Below, in pieces: positions 1-8,780 of a stretch of 64,000 bases of DNA. The notes beneath the pieces are model-generated. The model had not been told where the DNA came from, did not search any database, and saw only the letters and a list, made by a program, of their open reading frames with translations. This DNA is from Marinobacter salinus. Lineage in GTDB: Bacteria > Pseudomonadota > Gammaproteobacteria > Pseudomonadales > Oleiphilaceae. A program made the translations under genes and the position numbers. Where the stretch lies: contig NZ_CP017715.1 in the NCBI RefSeq assembly GCF_001854125.1, positions 2,294,001 to 2,358,000 of the forward strand, in the 5' to 3' direction. Position 1 is the first letter of the stretch; each line of letters starts with the position of its first letter.

Positions 1-268
1 TCCGACCGTAGAGCCGCTCGACAAAGGGGCCCATGAAACGCTTTTCAAGTGACGACCCTCCCTTGGGAGCCAGCAGCGACAGAGCAGTGACTATGTGAAG
101 CTCAATCTCAGGATCATCCTTGGCCCGCTGGTATAAGGCGTTGACGAACCGGACCGGCTTTCCCAGCCCCAGCGGCAACCCAAGCCTGATGGTCTTTCCA
201 ACGCGACGAATGACCTCGTCGACACACGCGTCCGCATCATTTATCCGACGACCACTTCGTACTGCCAT
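1..268 (-). CDS. Acetyl-CoA hydrolase/transferase family protein, N-terminal fragment (runs off left edge)
   Basis: Only the first 89 codons are in the window. The reading frame opens at an ATG with an AAGGAG ribosome site a few bases upstream. The N-terminus has the LGLPLGLGKP stretch followed by ALSLLAPKGGSSLEKRF and a PFVERLYG block. I recognise these from the large acetyl-CoA hydrolase/transferase proteins (about 700 residues) of Pseudomonas and Marinobacter, which move CoA between acyl donors and acceptors in the cytoplasm. The catalytic glutamate lies beyond the fragment, so activity cannot be judged. Confidence 0.8.
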   Translation of the reverse strand, partial: MAVRSGRRINDADACVDEVIRRVGKTIRLGLPLGLGKPVRFVNALYQRAKDDPEIELHIVTALSLLAPKGGSSLEKRFMGPFVERLYGR

Positions 269-400
269 TACCAAGCTCCTTATTGGTCTTTCTGGCTATC
301 AATGCGGTCGATGATCACACGACACAAGTGCACTGGCAATGCGCCATGTCATGAATCAGAGAGGTTATAACAGAGAGGAAATACGAGGACTGAAAGGGAG

Positions 401-724
401 TCAGAAATTCCACTTCAGGTTGAGACAGGCGCCTTCGTTGAGAAGGGCAATACCGTGATCGGGCTGGGCAGGTTCGGACGCGTAATGTTTGCCACCTTTA
501 TCCGAACGGGACAGAGTCAGCGTCAGAAGACGCGAACCGATTGCACTGAAAGCGTCAGAGCTGTCGTCTTCGAAGTCTCCGGACATCCGCTCCTGCAGTT
601 CGTAGAGATCTTCAGTCGTGATGGTTTCGCCCATGCCAGCAAACACGTGCTCGGCGGCTTCGGCGCGAACAACGAAAGCGACCATGTTGAGAGCGAGCAA
701 TACGACAAAGATGCGAATAATCAT
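401..724 (-). CDS. Small secreted protein, function unknown
   Basis: The 107-residue product begins with a hydrophobic stretch (MIIRIFVVLLALNMVAFVV) followed by RAEAAEH, which looks like a type I signal peptide ending near residue 24. The mature part is acidic at first and shows no family I recognise. It lies alone between the acetyl-CoA hydrolase gene and the aldo/keto reductase, both on the same strand. The ribosome site is weak. A periplasmic location is inferred from the signal peptide only. Confidence 0.5.
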   Translation of the reverse strand: MIIRIFVVLLALNMVAFVVRAEAAEHVFAGMGETITTEDLYELQERMSGDFEDDSSDAFSAIGSRLLTLTLSRSDKGGKHYASEPAQPDHGIALLNEGACLNLKWNF

Positions 725-955
725 GACACTTCAAAGACCCTTTAACCGGAGCAGGATTTTACGGATACCTATGGCTAAAGTCTAATGATCAAAGCGGGAA
801 AAGATGTGAATCCGCACACATATGCGCCGTTTTTTTGTCGCTGGATGACCAGCTTTTTGTCAAATAATAATCCCGGACGTTTCAGTTTGTAATCCGGCGG
901 GCAGGACAACCCGCCAGCCCTCGCGACTGGCGGTGCGCCGTAAAGTCCTCAAACC

Positions 956-1993
956 TCAGGGACAGGGATAGGTGAACTCCTGATGAATCGCATCGATAGC
1001 GTCCACCACTTCAGCACTCAAAGCCAGATCCGCCGAGCCCATGTTTTCGCGCAGCTGATCCATGGTCGTTGCACCAACAATGTTGCTGGTCACAAAGCTG
1101 CGACTGTTCACGTATGCCAGCGCCATCTGGACCGGCGAGAGCTCGTGCTTGCGGGCCAACTCAACATAGGCCCTGGTGGCGTCGGCGGCGCGCTCGCTGG
1201 TATAACGGCTGAATCGCTCATACAGTGTCAAACGGCCCTTCTCTGGCCACTTGTCGCCCAGGTACTTACCCGAAAGCATGCCAAAAGCAAGTGGTGAATA
1301 GGCCAGCAGCCCGGCGTGCTCGCGATGTGCAATCTCCGCCATCCCCACCTCAAACGAGCGGTTCAGAAGGTTATAGGGGTTCTGGACACTCACCACACGA
1401 GACCAACCCATTTCGCGGGCCAGCCGCAGATACTCCATGGTTCCCCAGGGCGTCTCGTTGGACAGGCCTATATGTCGAACCTTGCCTTCTTTTACCAGTT
1501 CAGTGAGCGCAGCCAGCGTCTCCTCAATCGGCGTAAATGCCTCGTCCGGATTATGCTCATACGCAAGCTTGCCAAAAAAGTTGGCATTGCGATCCGGCCA
1601 ATGCACCTGGTACAGATCGATATAGTCGGTTTGAAGCCTCTTGAGACTGTCATCACAAGCCTGGCGAATATGCGACCGTGTCAATCGGGGGCCATTGCGG
1701 AGGTAACTTAGTCCGTTGCCCGGCCCTGCCACCTTGGAGGCGATAACCAGATCGTCCCTCCGGCCACGATTAGCCAGCCAATTACCCAGATAGGTTTCAG
1801 TGAGTCCCTGGGTTTCGGCCTTCGGTGGTACCGGATACATCTCTGCGGCATCAATAAAGTTCACGCCTCGGGACGTTGCATAATCCAGTTGCTCAAAAGC
1901 TTCCTGCTCGGTGTTTTGCTCACCCCAGGTCATCGTGCCCAGGCAGATCAGACTGACATCAATGTCGGTATTTCCCAGCTTTCGCGTTTGCAT
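956..1993 (-). CDS. Aldo/keto reductase, Tas-like
   Basis: A 345-residue NADPH-dependent oxidoreductase of the aldo/keto reductase superfamily, which reduces carbonyls in the cytoplasm. The N-terminus RKLGNTDIDVSLICLGTMTW, the FIDAAEMYP segment (active-site Asp and Tyr around residues 48 to 53), the IDLYQVHWPD strand and the RHIGLSNET strand are the usual barrel landmarks. Length and the ASKVAGPG region match E. coli Tas. The physiological substrate is unknown. It is divergent from the glycosyltransferase gene, and the 113-bp gap must hold both promoters. Confidence 0.88.
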   Translation of the reverse strand: MQTRKLGNTDIDVSLICLGTMTWGEQNTEQEAFEQLDYATSRGVNFIDAAEMYPVPPKAETQGLTETYLGNWLANRGRRDDLVIASKVAGPGNGLSYLRNGPRLTRSHIRQACDDSLKRLQTDYIDLYQVHWPDRNANFFGKLAYEHNPDEAFTPIEETLAALTELVKEGKVRHIGLSNETPWGTMEYLRLAREMGWSRVVSVQNPYNLLNRSFEVGMAEIAHREHAGLLAYSPLAFGMLSGKYLGDKWPEKGRLTLYERFSRYTSERAADATRAYVELARKHELSPVQMALAYVNSRSFVTSNIVGATTMDQLRENMGSADLALSAEVVDAIDAIHQEFTYPCP

Positions 1994-2106
1994 ATTGTCT
2001 CCGTATCAAATTTTGCACAGGTAAAGGGAATGTCACGGATGTGTCGCATAACTGTCATAACCCGTTTTCATAGTAGGGGCATGTCAAAGGAACCACAGGA
2101 AACACC

Positions 2107-3327
2107 GTGACCGAGACCATGCAGGCCAACCGGCGCCACCAACACATTACCATTGTTTCCGAGACTTTTCCGCCGGAAATCAATGGCGTGGCAAACACCC
2201 TGCGGCACCTATGCCAGGGGCTGATGCAGCGCGGATACCGTGTCACCGTTATACGTCCGCGCCAGCGCCATGAGAGAGAAGGTGCCGTCGCCAGCGCCGG
2301 AGATGCGCTCTTTACACAGGAACATGTCGTTACCGGCCTACCCCTGCCCGGTTACGCCGACCTGCGTTTCGGACTGGCCCGTAGCGGCAAACTCCGACAG
2401 CTTTGGAAGACGGACCGGCCGGACGCCGTTTACGTTGCGACCCAAGGCCCACTGGGCCTTGCGGCAGTTTCGGCGGCCCGCCGGATGGGACTGCCGGTCA
2501 GCTCAGGGTTCCACACCAACTTTCACCGATACAGCCGGTATTACGGTGTGAGCATCCTGGAAAAGCTCCTGTGTGCTTATGGCAGGTGGTTCCACAATCG
2601 CACGGCCATCACTCTCGTTCCTACCCGGAAAATGCAGAAGACCACCGCAGAGATGGGCATTCCCGCATCTGGCCTCTGGAGCCGCGGCGTAGACTGCAGC
2701 CGCTTTACTCCGCACAAACGGGATGAGTCGCTCAGAGAGCGGTGGGGACTAAACGCCAACGAACGCGCCGTGCTCTATGTCGGACGTCTTGCGCCTGAGA
2801 AAAACCTGCGCATGGCCGTGGCCTGCTATGAACGCATTCGGGGCCTGCACCCGCAGACCAGATTCATCCTGGTCGGCGATGGCCCTCTGCGTAAACACCT
2901 GGCCGAGCGGCATCCGGACTACATCTTCTGCGGCACCCAGCGAGGAGAAGACCTTGCCCGCCATTATGCCTCCGGTGATCTGTTCCTGTTTCCCAGCAAG
3001 ACGGACACCTTCGGCAACGTTGTCCTTGAGGCCATGGCAAGTGGCCTGGCCGTCGTCGCCTTTAACGACGCGGCGGCCAGTGAACATATACGCCATGAGG
3101 AAAATGGCATGAAAGCGGCCATGGAGTCTGACGAAGGGTTTGTGGACAACGCTCTCCGACTGGCTGACCAGCCCACACTTCTGAACCGCATTCGCGCCCA
3201 GGCGCGACTGGATGCCCTGGACCTGAGTTGGCACTCACAAATCGAACAATTCGAGCAACTGGTTTTCAACCAACCTGCAAAGGCCGGATACCATGCCATC
3301 AACAAGCAAAGCATCTCGCTTCTTTGA
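2107..3327 (+). CDS. Glycosyltransferase family 4 (mannosyltransferase-like)
   Basis: A 406-residue GT-B fold glycosyltransferase, probably adding a sugar to a lipid or glycan at the cytoplasmic face of the membrane. It has the N-terminal SETFPPEINGVANTL motif, an N-terminal acceptor domain to about residue 195, then the nucleotide-sugar half with YVGRLAPEKN, LVGDGPLR and the FPSKTDTFGNVVLEAMASG block holding the EX7E-type motif. The start is GTG with AGGAAA upstream. The 3' end overlaps the PAP2 gene by 35 bp, so the pair is probably cotranscribed. The neighbour suggests glycolipid or polyprenol metabolism. The sugar donor cannot be read from sequence. Confidence 0.88.
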   Translation: MTETMQANRRHQHITIVSETFPPEINGVANTLRHLCQGLMQRGYRVTVIRPRQRHEREGAVASAGDALFTQEHVVTGLPLPGYADLRFGLARSGKLRQLWKTDRPDAVYVATQGPLGLAAVSAARRMGLPVSSGFHTNFHRYSRYYGVSILEKLLCAYGRWFHNRTAITLVPTRKMQKTTAEMGIPASGLWSRGVDCSRFTPHKRDESLRERWGLNANERAVLYVGRLAPEKNLRMAVACYERIRGLHPQTRFILVGDGPLRKHLAERHPDYIFCGTQRGEDLARHYASGDLFLFPSKTDTFGNVVLEAMASGLAVVAFNDAAASEHIRHEENGMKAAMESDEGFVDNALRLADQPTLLNRIRAQARLDALDLSWHSQIEQFEQLVFNQPAKAGYHAINKQSISLL

Positions 3328-3865
3328 ACTGGTAGACCAACGTGAATTCGCGTTCTGCCAGTCTGTTAACCGAGCAGCAAGGTTTCGCCCCGTGCTTGGT
3401 TATTTTCAGCTGGTGAGCCGACTCGGCGATGGCTGGTTCTGGTATGCGCTGATCCTTACCATCCCCTTTATTTACCCGTCACAGGGCCCCGCGCTGGCCT
3501 TGTTGATGACACTAACCGGCCTGGCCTGCACTCTGACCTACAAAGCCCTGAAGCGCCGGCTCATCCGGGAGCGACCGTTCATTTCGTTTCCCTCAATCAA
3601 CTGTGGTATTCCGCCACTGGACCGTTATAGCTTTCCCTCGGGACACACCCTGCACGCGGCCTGTTTCCAGATCATGCTGTTTATCTCCATGCCCGGCCTT
3701 GCACTGCTGATCCTGCCATTTACGCTTAGCGTCGCCGCCTCCCGTGTTGTGCTCGGCCTCCACTACCCGACGGACGTCGCGGCTGGTGCATTAATAGGCG
3801 GACTGATGGGTTTCCTTTCAACCCTGTACCTGTTCAGTGGTTTTAAGGACCTGTTCCCCATTTAG
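3293..3865 (+). CDS. PAP2-family membrane phosphatase
   Basis: A 190-residue integral membrane protein with the three phosphatase signatures of the PAP2 superfamily: KALKRRLIRERP (signature 1), YSFPSGHTLHA with the SGH catalytic centre (signature 2), and SRVVLGLHYPTDVAAG with the nucleophilic His and Asp (signature 3). Several hydrophobic helices separate them. Such enzymes remove phosphate from lipid phosphates such as undecaprenyl or phosphatidylglycerol phosphate. The overlap with the glycosyltransferase gene suggests a joint job on a lipid carrier; the substrate is inferred, not seen. Confidence 0.88.
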   Translation: MPSTSKASRFFELVDQREFAFCQSVNRAARFRPVLGYFQLVSRLGDGWFWYALILTIPFIYPSQGPALALLMTLTGLACTLTYKALKRRLIRERPFISFPSINCGIPPLDRYSFPSGHTLHAACFQIMLFISMPGLALLILPFTLSVAASRVVLGLHYPTDVAAGALIGGLMGFLSTLYLFSGFKDLFPI

Positions 3866-3868
3866 ACC

Positions 3869-4933
3869 TCAGTCAAAAAGACGCAGCTGAGTGACGGGCG
3901 CATCGTCATTTCGGAAGCGCACCCCCATGCCCAGCAGACGCACTGGCCGGTCTTTCTCCCCGACCAACTCCTTGAACAGCGGCAGATAATCCTCCAGACC
4001 CGGCTCTTTGATCTGTTCCCGGACACGCTCCAGGGTGTGGGTCGAGAAATCACTGTAACGGATCTTGATAAACAGTTTGTGGATCGGTTTCTGGCGAGCC
4101 TTTCTGGATAACCGGAGATTGAGGTCAGCCACAAGCGAGGCCATAACCGTTTCACAGGCAGAGCGGTCAGGCAGGTCCTGGGAGAAGGTGCGCTCGACGC
4201 TGACCGACTTGGCAATCCGGGTGACCACAACCGGACGCTCGTCCCGGCCGTGGGCCATCTCATGGAGCCGATATCCCTGTTTACCGAAACGGTCCGTCAA
4301 CACTTCCGGTCCGACGGCCTGCAGGTCCCCACAGGTATCCACTCCCATCTGGTGCAACCTGGACGCAGTCACCTGTCCTACCCCGAACAGTTTTTCCACC
4401 GGCAAGCCACGGATAAAACCACTCACATCTTCCGGCCGGATAACGAATAGGCCGTCCGGTTTTTCCCAGTCGCTGGCAATCTTTGCAAGGAACTTGTTGG
4501 GAGCAACACCCGCTGAAATTGTGATACCGACCTCCCGCTTGACCCGCTCGCGCAGGTAACGGGCCATGAGCGTCGCACTGCCCTTGTGATCGGTGATATC
4601 AGAAACGTCCAGAAAGGCCTCATCCAGGGATAACGGCTCCACGAGATCCGTCAGCTCCCGCAATATGGTCATAACCTGTTGCGACGCGGTCCGGTAACGA
4701 GCCATGTCCGTCGGCACCGTTACCAGCCCCGGGCAAAGCCTGCGCGCCTCACTCCCCGGCATGGCCGATCGCACACCGAATGCCCGCGCCTTGTAGTTGC
4801 AGGTGGTGACCACTCCGCGACCACCGGCACCGCCTACTGCCAGAGGCACATCCCGCAAGGTGGGATCGTCACGCATTTCAACCGCCGCATAGAAGCAGTC
4901 ACAATCCACATGGATTATCTTGCGCTGGGGCAT
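3869..4933 (-). CDS. dinB: DNA polymerase IV (Y-family translesion polymerase)
   Basis: About 354 residues, the normal length for DinB. The palm motif [12 protein letters not shown] near the start carries the first metal-binding Asp, and [11 protein letters not shown] holds the catalytic Asp-Glu pair. A helix-hairpin-helix region ([14 protein letters not shown]) and a little-finger domain follow, and the protein ends in LRLFD, the expected beta-clamp binding peptide. I chose the ATG giving [10 protein letters not shown]; an in-frame GTG five codons upstream (4948) is the alternative. A perfect LexA box just upstream makes it an SOS gene. It converges on the PAP2 gene with a 3-bp gap. Confidence 0.95.
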   Translation of the reverse strand: MPQRKIIHVDCDCFYAAVEMRDDPTLRDVPLAVGGAGGRGVVTTCNYKARAFGVRSAMPGSEARRLCPGLVTVPTDMARYRTASQQVMTILRELTDLVEPLSLDEAFLDVSDITDHKGSATLMARYLRERVKREVGITISAGVAPNKFLAKIASDWEKPDGLFVIRPEDVSGFIRGLPVEKLFGVGQVTASRLHQMGVDTCGDLQAVGPEVLTDRFGKQGYRLHEMAHGRDERPVVVTRIAKSVSVERTFSQDLPDRSACETVMASLVADLNLRLSRKARQKPIHKLFIKIRYSDFSTHTLERVREQIKEPGLEDYLPLFKELVGEKDRPVRLLGMGVRFRNDDAPVTQLRLFD

Positions 4934-4957
4934 AGTCGAAGGGCTCACGTTAACTTT

Positions 4958-4973
4958 CTGTACATTTATACAG
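4958..4973. promoter_or_regulatory. LexA box upstream of dinB
   Basis: The 16-bp sequence CTGTACATTTATACAG matches the proteobacterial SOS operator CTGT-N8-ACAG exactly, with an AT-rich core. It lies 10 to 25 bp upstream of the two possible dinB starts, where LexA would block transcription. The divergent DUF1244 gene starts 75 bp away on the other side and could be affected too. Confidence 0.9.
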
Positions 4974-5048
4974 CCTTGTATCTTAAGCTAACATGCAGAG
5001 AATGTCAGGAACTCCAATGACAACGACCGGAAACCATCGCGAGGCCCT

Positions 5049-5327
5049 ATGAGCAACCCTATTCCCGAATCCGACCGCAACGAAATCGAAGCAGCAGCCT
5101 TTCGCCGTCTCGTGCAACATCTGCGGGACAACAATGATGTTCAGAACATTGACTTGATGAATCTGGCGGGTTTCTGCCGCAACTGTCTGTCCAAGTGGTA
5201 TCGCGCGGAAGCCGAACAACGAGGTTTTGAGATCTCGGACCCGGATGCCCGGGAGGAGATCTATGGTATGCCCTACGAAGAGTGGAAATCCCTTCACCAG
5301 ACAGGCCCCAAGCAGGACCATAAATAA
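5049..5327 (+). CDS. DUF1244 family protein
   Basis: A 92-residue cytoplasmic protein of the DUF1244 family, recognised from the FRRLVQHLRDNNDVQNIDLMNL start and the LAGFCRNCLSKWYRAEAE core with two conserved cysteines, followed by YGMPYEEWK. The family is widespread in proteobacteria and its role is unknown. The stop codon overlaps the start of the hopJ-like gene (TAATG), so the two are translationally coupled and probably head the min operon. The upstream gap is shared with dinB. Confidence 0.85.
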   Translation: MSNPIPESDRNEIEAAAFRRLVQHLRDNNDVQNIDLMNLAGFCRNCLSKWYRAEAEQRGFEISDPDAREEIYGMPYEEWKSLHQTGPKQDHK

Positions 5328-5707
5328 TGAACGCGAACGAGGCGGTTCGGATTCACCTGGCAGCACTTGGGGCGGGGCATGGGGATTTCGACGACACCCT
5401 GGCACTTGTTGAGCGCCACTTTGAATACCAGCCCACCGCTTTCCAGAACGGACCGCTCCGCAATGAAGCCGGCGAAAACGCAGGCTCCTGCAAGGTCTTT
5501 GCCCTCGGTCGCTATTGCAATTTGCCAGAGGCTGATACGCTCAGGCTCTTTGCCCAGCATTATGCCCAGGTTATGGATGACCCGGCCGGTGACAGCCATG
5601 GCAATATTCGTCAGTTTATCAGTACCGGCTGGTCTGGCATCAAATTTGAAGATGAGCCGCTGCGGCCGCGCTCAACGCCCAACACCATGGAAGAGAACCA
5701 TTCATGA
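5327..5707 (+). CDS. HopJ-type domain protein
   Basis: A 126-residue protein of the HopJ family. The features seen are an N-terminal helix region, DFDDTLALVERHFEYQPTAF, then GSCKVFALGRYCNL and GHGNIRQF-like SHGNIRQFISTGW. The family was named after a Pseudomonas syringae type III effector, but homologues are common in free-living bacteria without such a secretion system, and no secretion genes occur here. It is coupled by overlap to DUF1244 upstream and to minC downstream (ATGA), so a housekeeping role is more likely than an effector role. Confidence 0.82.
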   Translation: MNANEAVRIHLAALGAGHGDFDDTLALVERHFEYQPTAFQNGPLRNEAGENAGSCKVFALGRYCNLPEADTLRLFAQHYAQVMDDPAGDSHGNIRQFISTGWSGIKFEDEPLRPRSTPNTMEENHS

Positions 5708-6462
5708 CCGATACCGCCACCTCCGGGGTAAAACAGGGGTTTCAGTTGAAAAGCGCCAGCGTCTCAATGACGGCGCTGGAACTCTACTACTTTGAAAATG
5801 AGGAATTCGAAGAGACTCTCAGGGACAAGATCAGCCAGGCACCGGGTTTTTTCAAGGATATTCCTATCATCATCAGCCTGGAGAAATACGAAGGTCTCGA
5901 CAGCGAACTGGATTTCTTCAAAATTATAGGTACCTGCCGCCGCCACAATATCCATGTGGTGGGTGTTCGTGGCGGCAACGATGACCAACGCAGGTTGGCA
6001 AGGGGCGCGGCGCTGGCCCTTCTTCCAGGCAACCGTCAGCGCGAACCTGAGCCCGATGTTGAAGCAGCGCCCCCTCAGAATACATCTGCCGCAGAACAGC
6101 CTGCAGCCACAGGCACCAAGGAGCCGGCACCGGCAAAGGTTATCAATCAACCAGTCCGCTCTGGCCAGCAGATTCACGCGCCGGATGGAGACCTCATTAT
6201 CCTGGCACCGGTACAAGCCGGTGCTGAAGTACTGGCAGCTGGCAATATTCATGTATACGGGCCGTTGCGTGGTCGGGCCCTTGCGGGTATCCATGGCGCG
6301 GAATCCGCCCGAATCTTTTGCCAGTCTCTTGAAGCAGAGCTTGTGTCCATCGCCGGACACTATAAAATCTCCGAAGATCTTCAGGACAATGGCTGGAAAA
6401 GCGCTGTGCAGATCCAGCTCAGGGATGACCTGCTGGTGGTGACACCACTGGACAAGGCCTGA
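5704..6462 (+). CDS. minC: Septum site-determining protein MinC
   Basis: A 252-residue inhibitor of FtsZ ring formation, acting with MinD at the membrane away from midcell. The N-terminal FtsZ-binding domain ends near residue 110. A linker rich in Pro, Ala and Glu follows (to about 145). The C-terminal beta-helix, which binds MinD, contains VHVYGPLRGRALAG-type text and the ARIFCQSLEAELVSIAG strand. It is slightly longer than the E. coli protein because of the linker. The start overlaps the hopJ-like stop by 4 bp; minD follows after 77 bp. Confidence 0.95.
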   Translation: MTDTATSGVKQGFQLKSASVSMTALELYYFENEEFEETLRDKISQAPGFFKDIPIIISLEKYEGLDSELDFFKIIGTCRRHNIHVVGVRGGNDDQRRLARGAALALLPGNRQREPEPDVEAAPPQNTSAAEQPAATGTKEPAPAKVINQPVRSGQQIHAPDGDLIILAPVQAGAEVLAAGNIHVYGPLRGRALAGIHGAESARIFCQSLEAELVSIAGHYKISEDLQDNGWKSAVQIQLRDDLLVVTPLDKA

Positions 6463-6539
6463 TGTTCAGCCTGAACACAAAAAATTGACCGGACAATTCG
6501 GCAGACACGACGAATCCACCGCGAAACAGGAATGTAACC

Positions 6540-7352
6540 TTGGCTAGAATTATTGTCGTTACCTCAGGAAAAGGCGGCGTTGGCAAAACCACCACCAGCG
6601 CCTCAATCAGCACGGGCCTTGCCAAGCGCGGGCACAAAACCGTTGTGATCGATTTTGACGTAGGTCTGCGTAACCTGGACCTGATCATGAACTGTGAACG
6701 ACGGGTGGTCTATGACTTCGTTAACGTCATCCAGGGTGAGGCGTCTCTTAACCAGGCGCTCATCCGCGACAAGCGGGTTGATACCCTGTACATACTCCCC
6801 GCTTCTCAGACCCGCGAGAAAGAAGCACTCACCAAAGAAGGCGTCGAAAAGGTCATCAATGAGCTTTCCGAAACCTTCGACTATATTGTCTGTGACTCGC
6901 CCGCGGGTATCGAGCACGGAGCACTAATGGCTCTGTATTACGCGGACGAAGCCATTGTTGTCACCAACCCGGAAGTATCTTCCGTGCGGGACTCCGACCG
7001 GATTCTGGGCATTTTGCAGAGTAAATCCCGCAGGGCGGAAATGGGACAGGACCCGGTCAGGGAGCATCTGCTGCTGACCCGTTACAACCCTGGTCGGGTC
7101 GAGAAAGGTGAAATGCTCTCGGTCAGTGACGTTGAAGAAATCCTCGCAATCCCCCTGCTGGGCGTCATTCCCGAAAGTCAGGTGGTACTGAACGCCTCCA
7201 ACCAGGGCCTTCCGGTCATTCTGGAGGAAGACAGTGATGCCGGCCAGGCCTATGACGACGCGGTCGCACGACTGCTGGGCGAAGACCGGGAACACCGGTT
7301 CATGACCGCTCAGAAGAAAGGATTTTTCTCACGGATGTTCAAGGGAGGCTGA
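6540..7352 (+). CDS. minD: Septum site-determining ATPase MinD
   Basis: A 270-residue ParA-type ATPase that recruits MinC to the membrane and oscillates with MinE. The deviant Walker A motif GKGGVGKTTTS (residues 10 to 20), the FDVGLRNLDL switch and VCDSPAGIE (Walker B region) are present. The C-terminus KGFFSRMFKGG is the amphipathic membrane-targeting helix. Translation starts at TTG, chosen because MARIIVVTSGKGG aligns with the family start and no upstream ATG fits. The minE gene follows after 3 bp. Confidence 0.96.
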   Translation: MARIIVVTSGKGGVGKTTTSASISTGLAKRGHKTVVIDFDVGLRNLDLIMNCERRVVYDFVNVIQGEASLNQALIRDKRVDTLYILPASQTREKEALTKEGVEKVINELSETFDYIVCDSPAGIEHGALMALYYADEAIVVTNPEVSSVRDSDRILGILQSKSRRAEMGQDPVREHLLLTRYNPGRVEKGEMLSVSDVEEILAIPLLGVIPESQVVLNASNQGLPVILEEDSDAGQAYDDAVARLLGEDREHRFMTAQKKGFFSRMFKGG

Positions 7353-7355
7353 CGG

Positions 7356-7607
7356 ATGAGTTTCCTAGACTACTTCAAGGGCAAGAAAACCAACACCGCA
7401 AGCGTTGCCAAGGAACGATTGCAGATCATCGTGGCCCACGAACGCGGTCAGCGCGAGCAACCCGACTACCTGCCGCAACTCCAGCAGGAGCTGCTGGAAG
7501 TGATTCGCAAATACGTTCAGATCAGCGACGACATGGTGCAGGTGGAGGTCGACCGCAACGAGAGTTGCTCGGTCCTCGAGCTGAACGTCACCCTCCCGGA
7601 GCGCTGA
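7356..7607 (+). CDS. minE: Cell division topological specificity factor MinE
   Basis: An 83-residue partner of MinD that stimulates its ATPase and confines division to midcell. The N-terminal membrane-binding segment [11 protein letters not shown], the MinD-contact helix [16 protein letters not shown] and the beta-strand topological domain ending in LELNVTLPE are all visible. Length is normal for the family. It is the last gene of the DUF1244-hopJ-minCDE cluster, and a strong terminator lies 60 bp downstream. Confidence 0.95.
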   Translation: MSFLDYFKGKKTNTASVAKERLQIIVAHERGQREQPDYLPQLQQELLEVIRKYVQISDDMVQVEVDRNESCSVLELNVTLPER

Positions 7608-7636
7608 CAAGGGAGCGGGTGGCAGCCAGGCATGAC

Positions 7637-8644
7637 CTACCAGCGAGCGAAATGATCTTCCATCAATCCCCGTAGGCCCTCTACGGGGATTTTTTTGCCC
7701 GCCTCGTCCGTAACGTGTCCACGGAAGGTGCCGACAAACTGACGGAAATTGGACGCGAGCACCAATACATTCAGCTTTTCCTTTCGCACGCCAGCGGGTA
7801 CGAACTGAAGATCGACCCGCCCATCCTCCGTGCTTACGTGCCAATCCCCGCCCGGGCGGTACCGATCAAACACGAAGCGGGCTGCGCCCAGCCTGATACA
7901 CTGCCCCTCCAGCCACAGCGCGTTTTCCGTCATCCCGGTTTCGTTCACGCCCGCTGCCAGGTTCAGTCCCAGCGAGCGCCCGTCAGCGAGTTTGCCGGCC
8001 AGGCAGGCCCAGTTCCAGGCTGTCTCTCGGCGCATAAAACCGCATGTCCAGTCGATCGTGCCACGGGTATTCTCGTCACAGCGCCAGATCCGGTGATTCC
8101 AGCGGACTTCCCCCTCAACCGACATTCCGGCCGATTTCCGGGTAAATACCCAACCATTATAACCCGCAGGGCAGACCAGCCTTAGAGGATCATTATCCCC
8201 TTTCAGTTCCAGGTCTACCCTTATGCCTCCCGGTGCAGAAACGGTGATATTACGGCCACCAACCCCGGCAGTGATTCGCAGTGAAACCTCACCCTTGTCG
8301 AACGATGCCGTGCCGTGCTCAGGCCTGGGCTCAATCTCGGTACCAAAAGCGAATGGCCGGAGATAAGATTCCTCCAGCATCGTGCCGGTTTCAAAATCGT
8401 ACAGATAGAAAAAACCGTTTCCGACCAGGTTCAGATCCACAAGCGCCATGCCGAATACCCAGCCCGGCCCCATAGCGCTCACGAACTGGAACTGGTTAAA
8501 ACGCCACCGGCGCGCAAGGCGTGAGCGTGGCCGGTCCATCACCGTTCTCAGGTCATAGTCCAGGTAATTAATCTCCTCTACAGGCTCCTCAATAACGCCA
8601 GCGGAGATTTTCCCGTTTTCGTCGATCAGCTTTTTTATTGTCAT
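7637..8644 (-). CDS. DUF2804 family protein
   Basis: A 335-residue protein that I place in the DUF2804 family from its overall character: a beta-rich, Trp-rich sequence with NYLDYDLRT near the start, FQFVSAMGPGWVFGMALVDL, a central WTCGFMRRETAWNWACLAG block and a DLQFVPAGVRKEKLNVLVLAS-type end. The fold resembles lipocalin-like carotenoid or lipid proteins, but its biochemical role is unknown. It is convergent with minE, and the min terminator lies within its last codons. Confidence 0.7.
   Translation of the reverse strand: MTIKKLIDENGKISAGVIEEPVEEINYLDYDLRTVMDRPRSRLARRWRFNQFQFVSAMGPGWVFGMALVDLNLVGNGFFYLYDFETGTMLEESYLRPFAFGTEIEPRPEHGTASFDKGEVSLRITAGVGGRNITVSAPGGIRVDLELKGDNDPLRLVCPAGYNGWVFTRKSAGMSVEGEVRWNHRIWRCDENTRGTIDWTCGFMRRETAWNWACLAGKLADGRSLGLNLAAGVNETGMTENALWLEGQCIRLGAARFVFDRYRPGGDWHVSTEDGRVDLQFVPAGVRKEKLNVLVLASNFRQFVGTFRGHVTDEAGKKIPVEGLRGLMEDHFARW
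7668..7697 (+). terminator. Rho-independent terminator of the min cluster
   Basis: A perfect 8-bp stem (CCCCGTAG and CTACGGGG) with a 5-base loop is followed by seven T residues. It lies inside the last codons of the convergent DUF2804 gene, so one stretch of DNA both ends the min transcript and encodes that protein's C-terminal region. Confidence 0.88.
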
Positions 8645-8780
8645 AGGTTCGTCAGTTCAGGCGAATTAACAGGTCCGGTCACCCGAGGAGTTACCTGGTT
8701 CACAATCCCTTGCTTCCGCAGCCATGCTGGTCACAGCCTCATGCTAGACTCCGGCCACCATCGTCAAGGAAGTGTACCTT

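Noticed and set aside
5327..5707. HopJ gene as evidence of a type III secretion system
   Set aside because: The family is widespread without secretion systems, no secretion genes are in the window, and the gene is coupled to minC.
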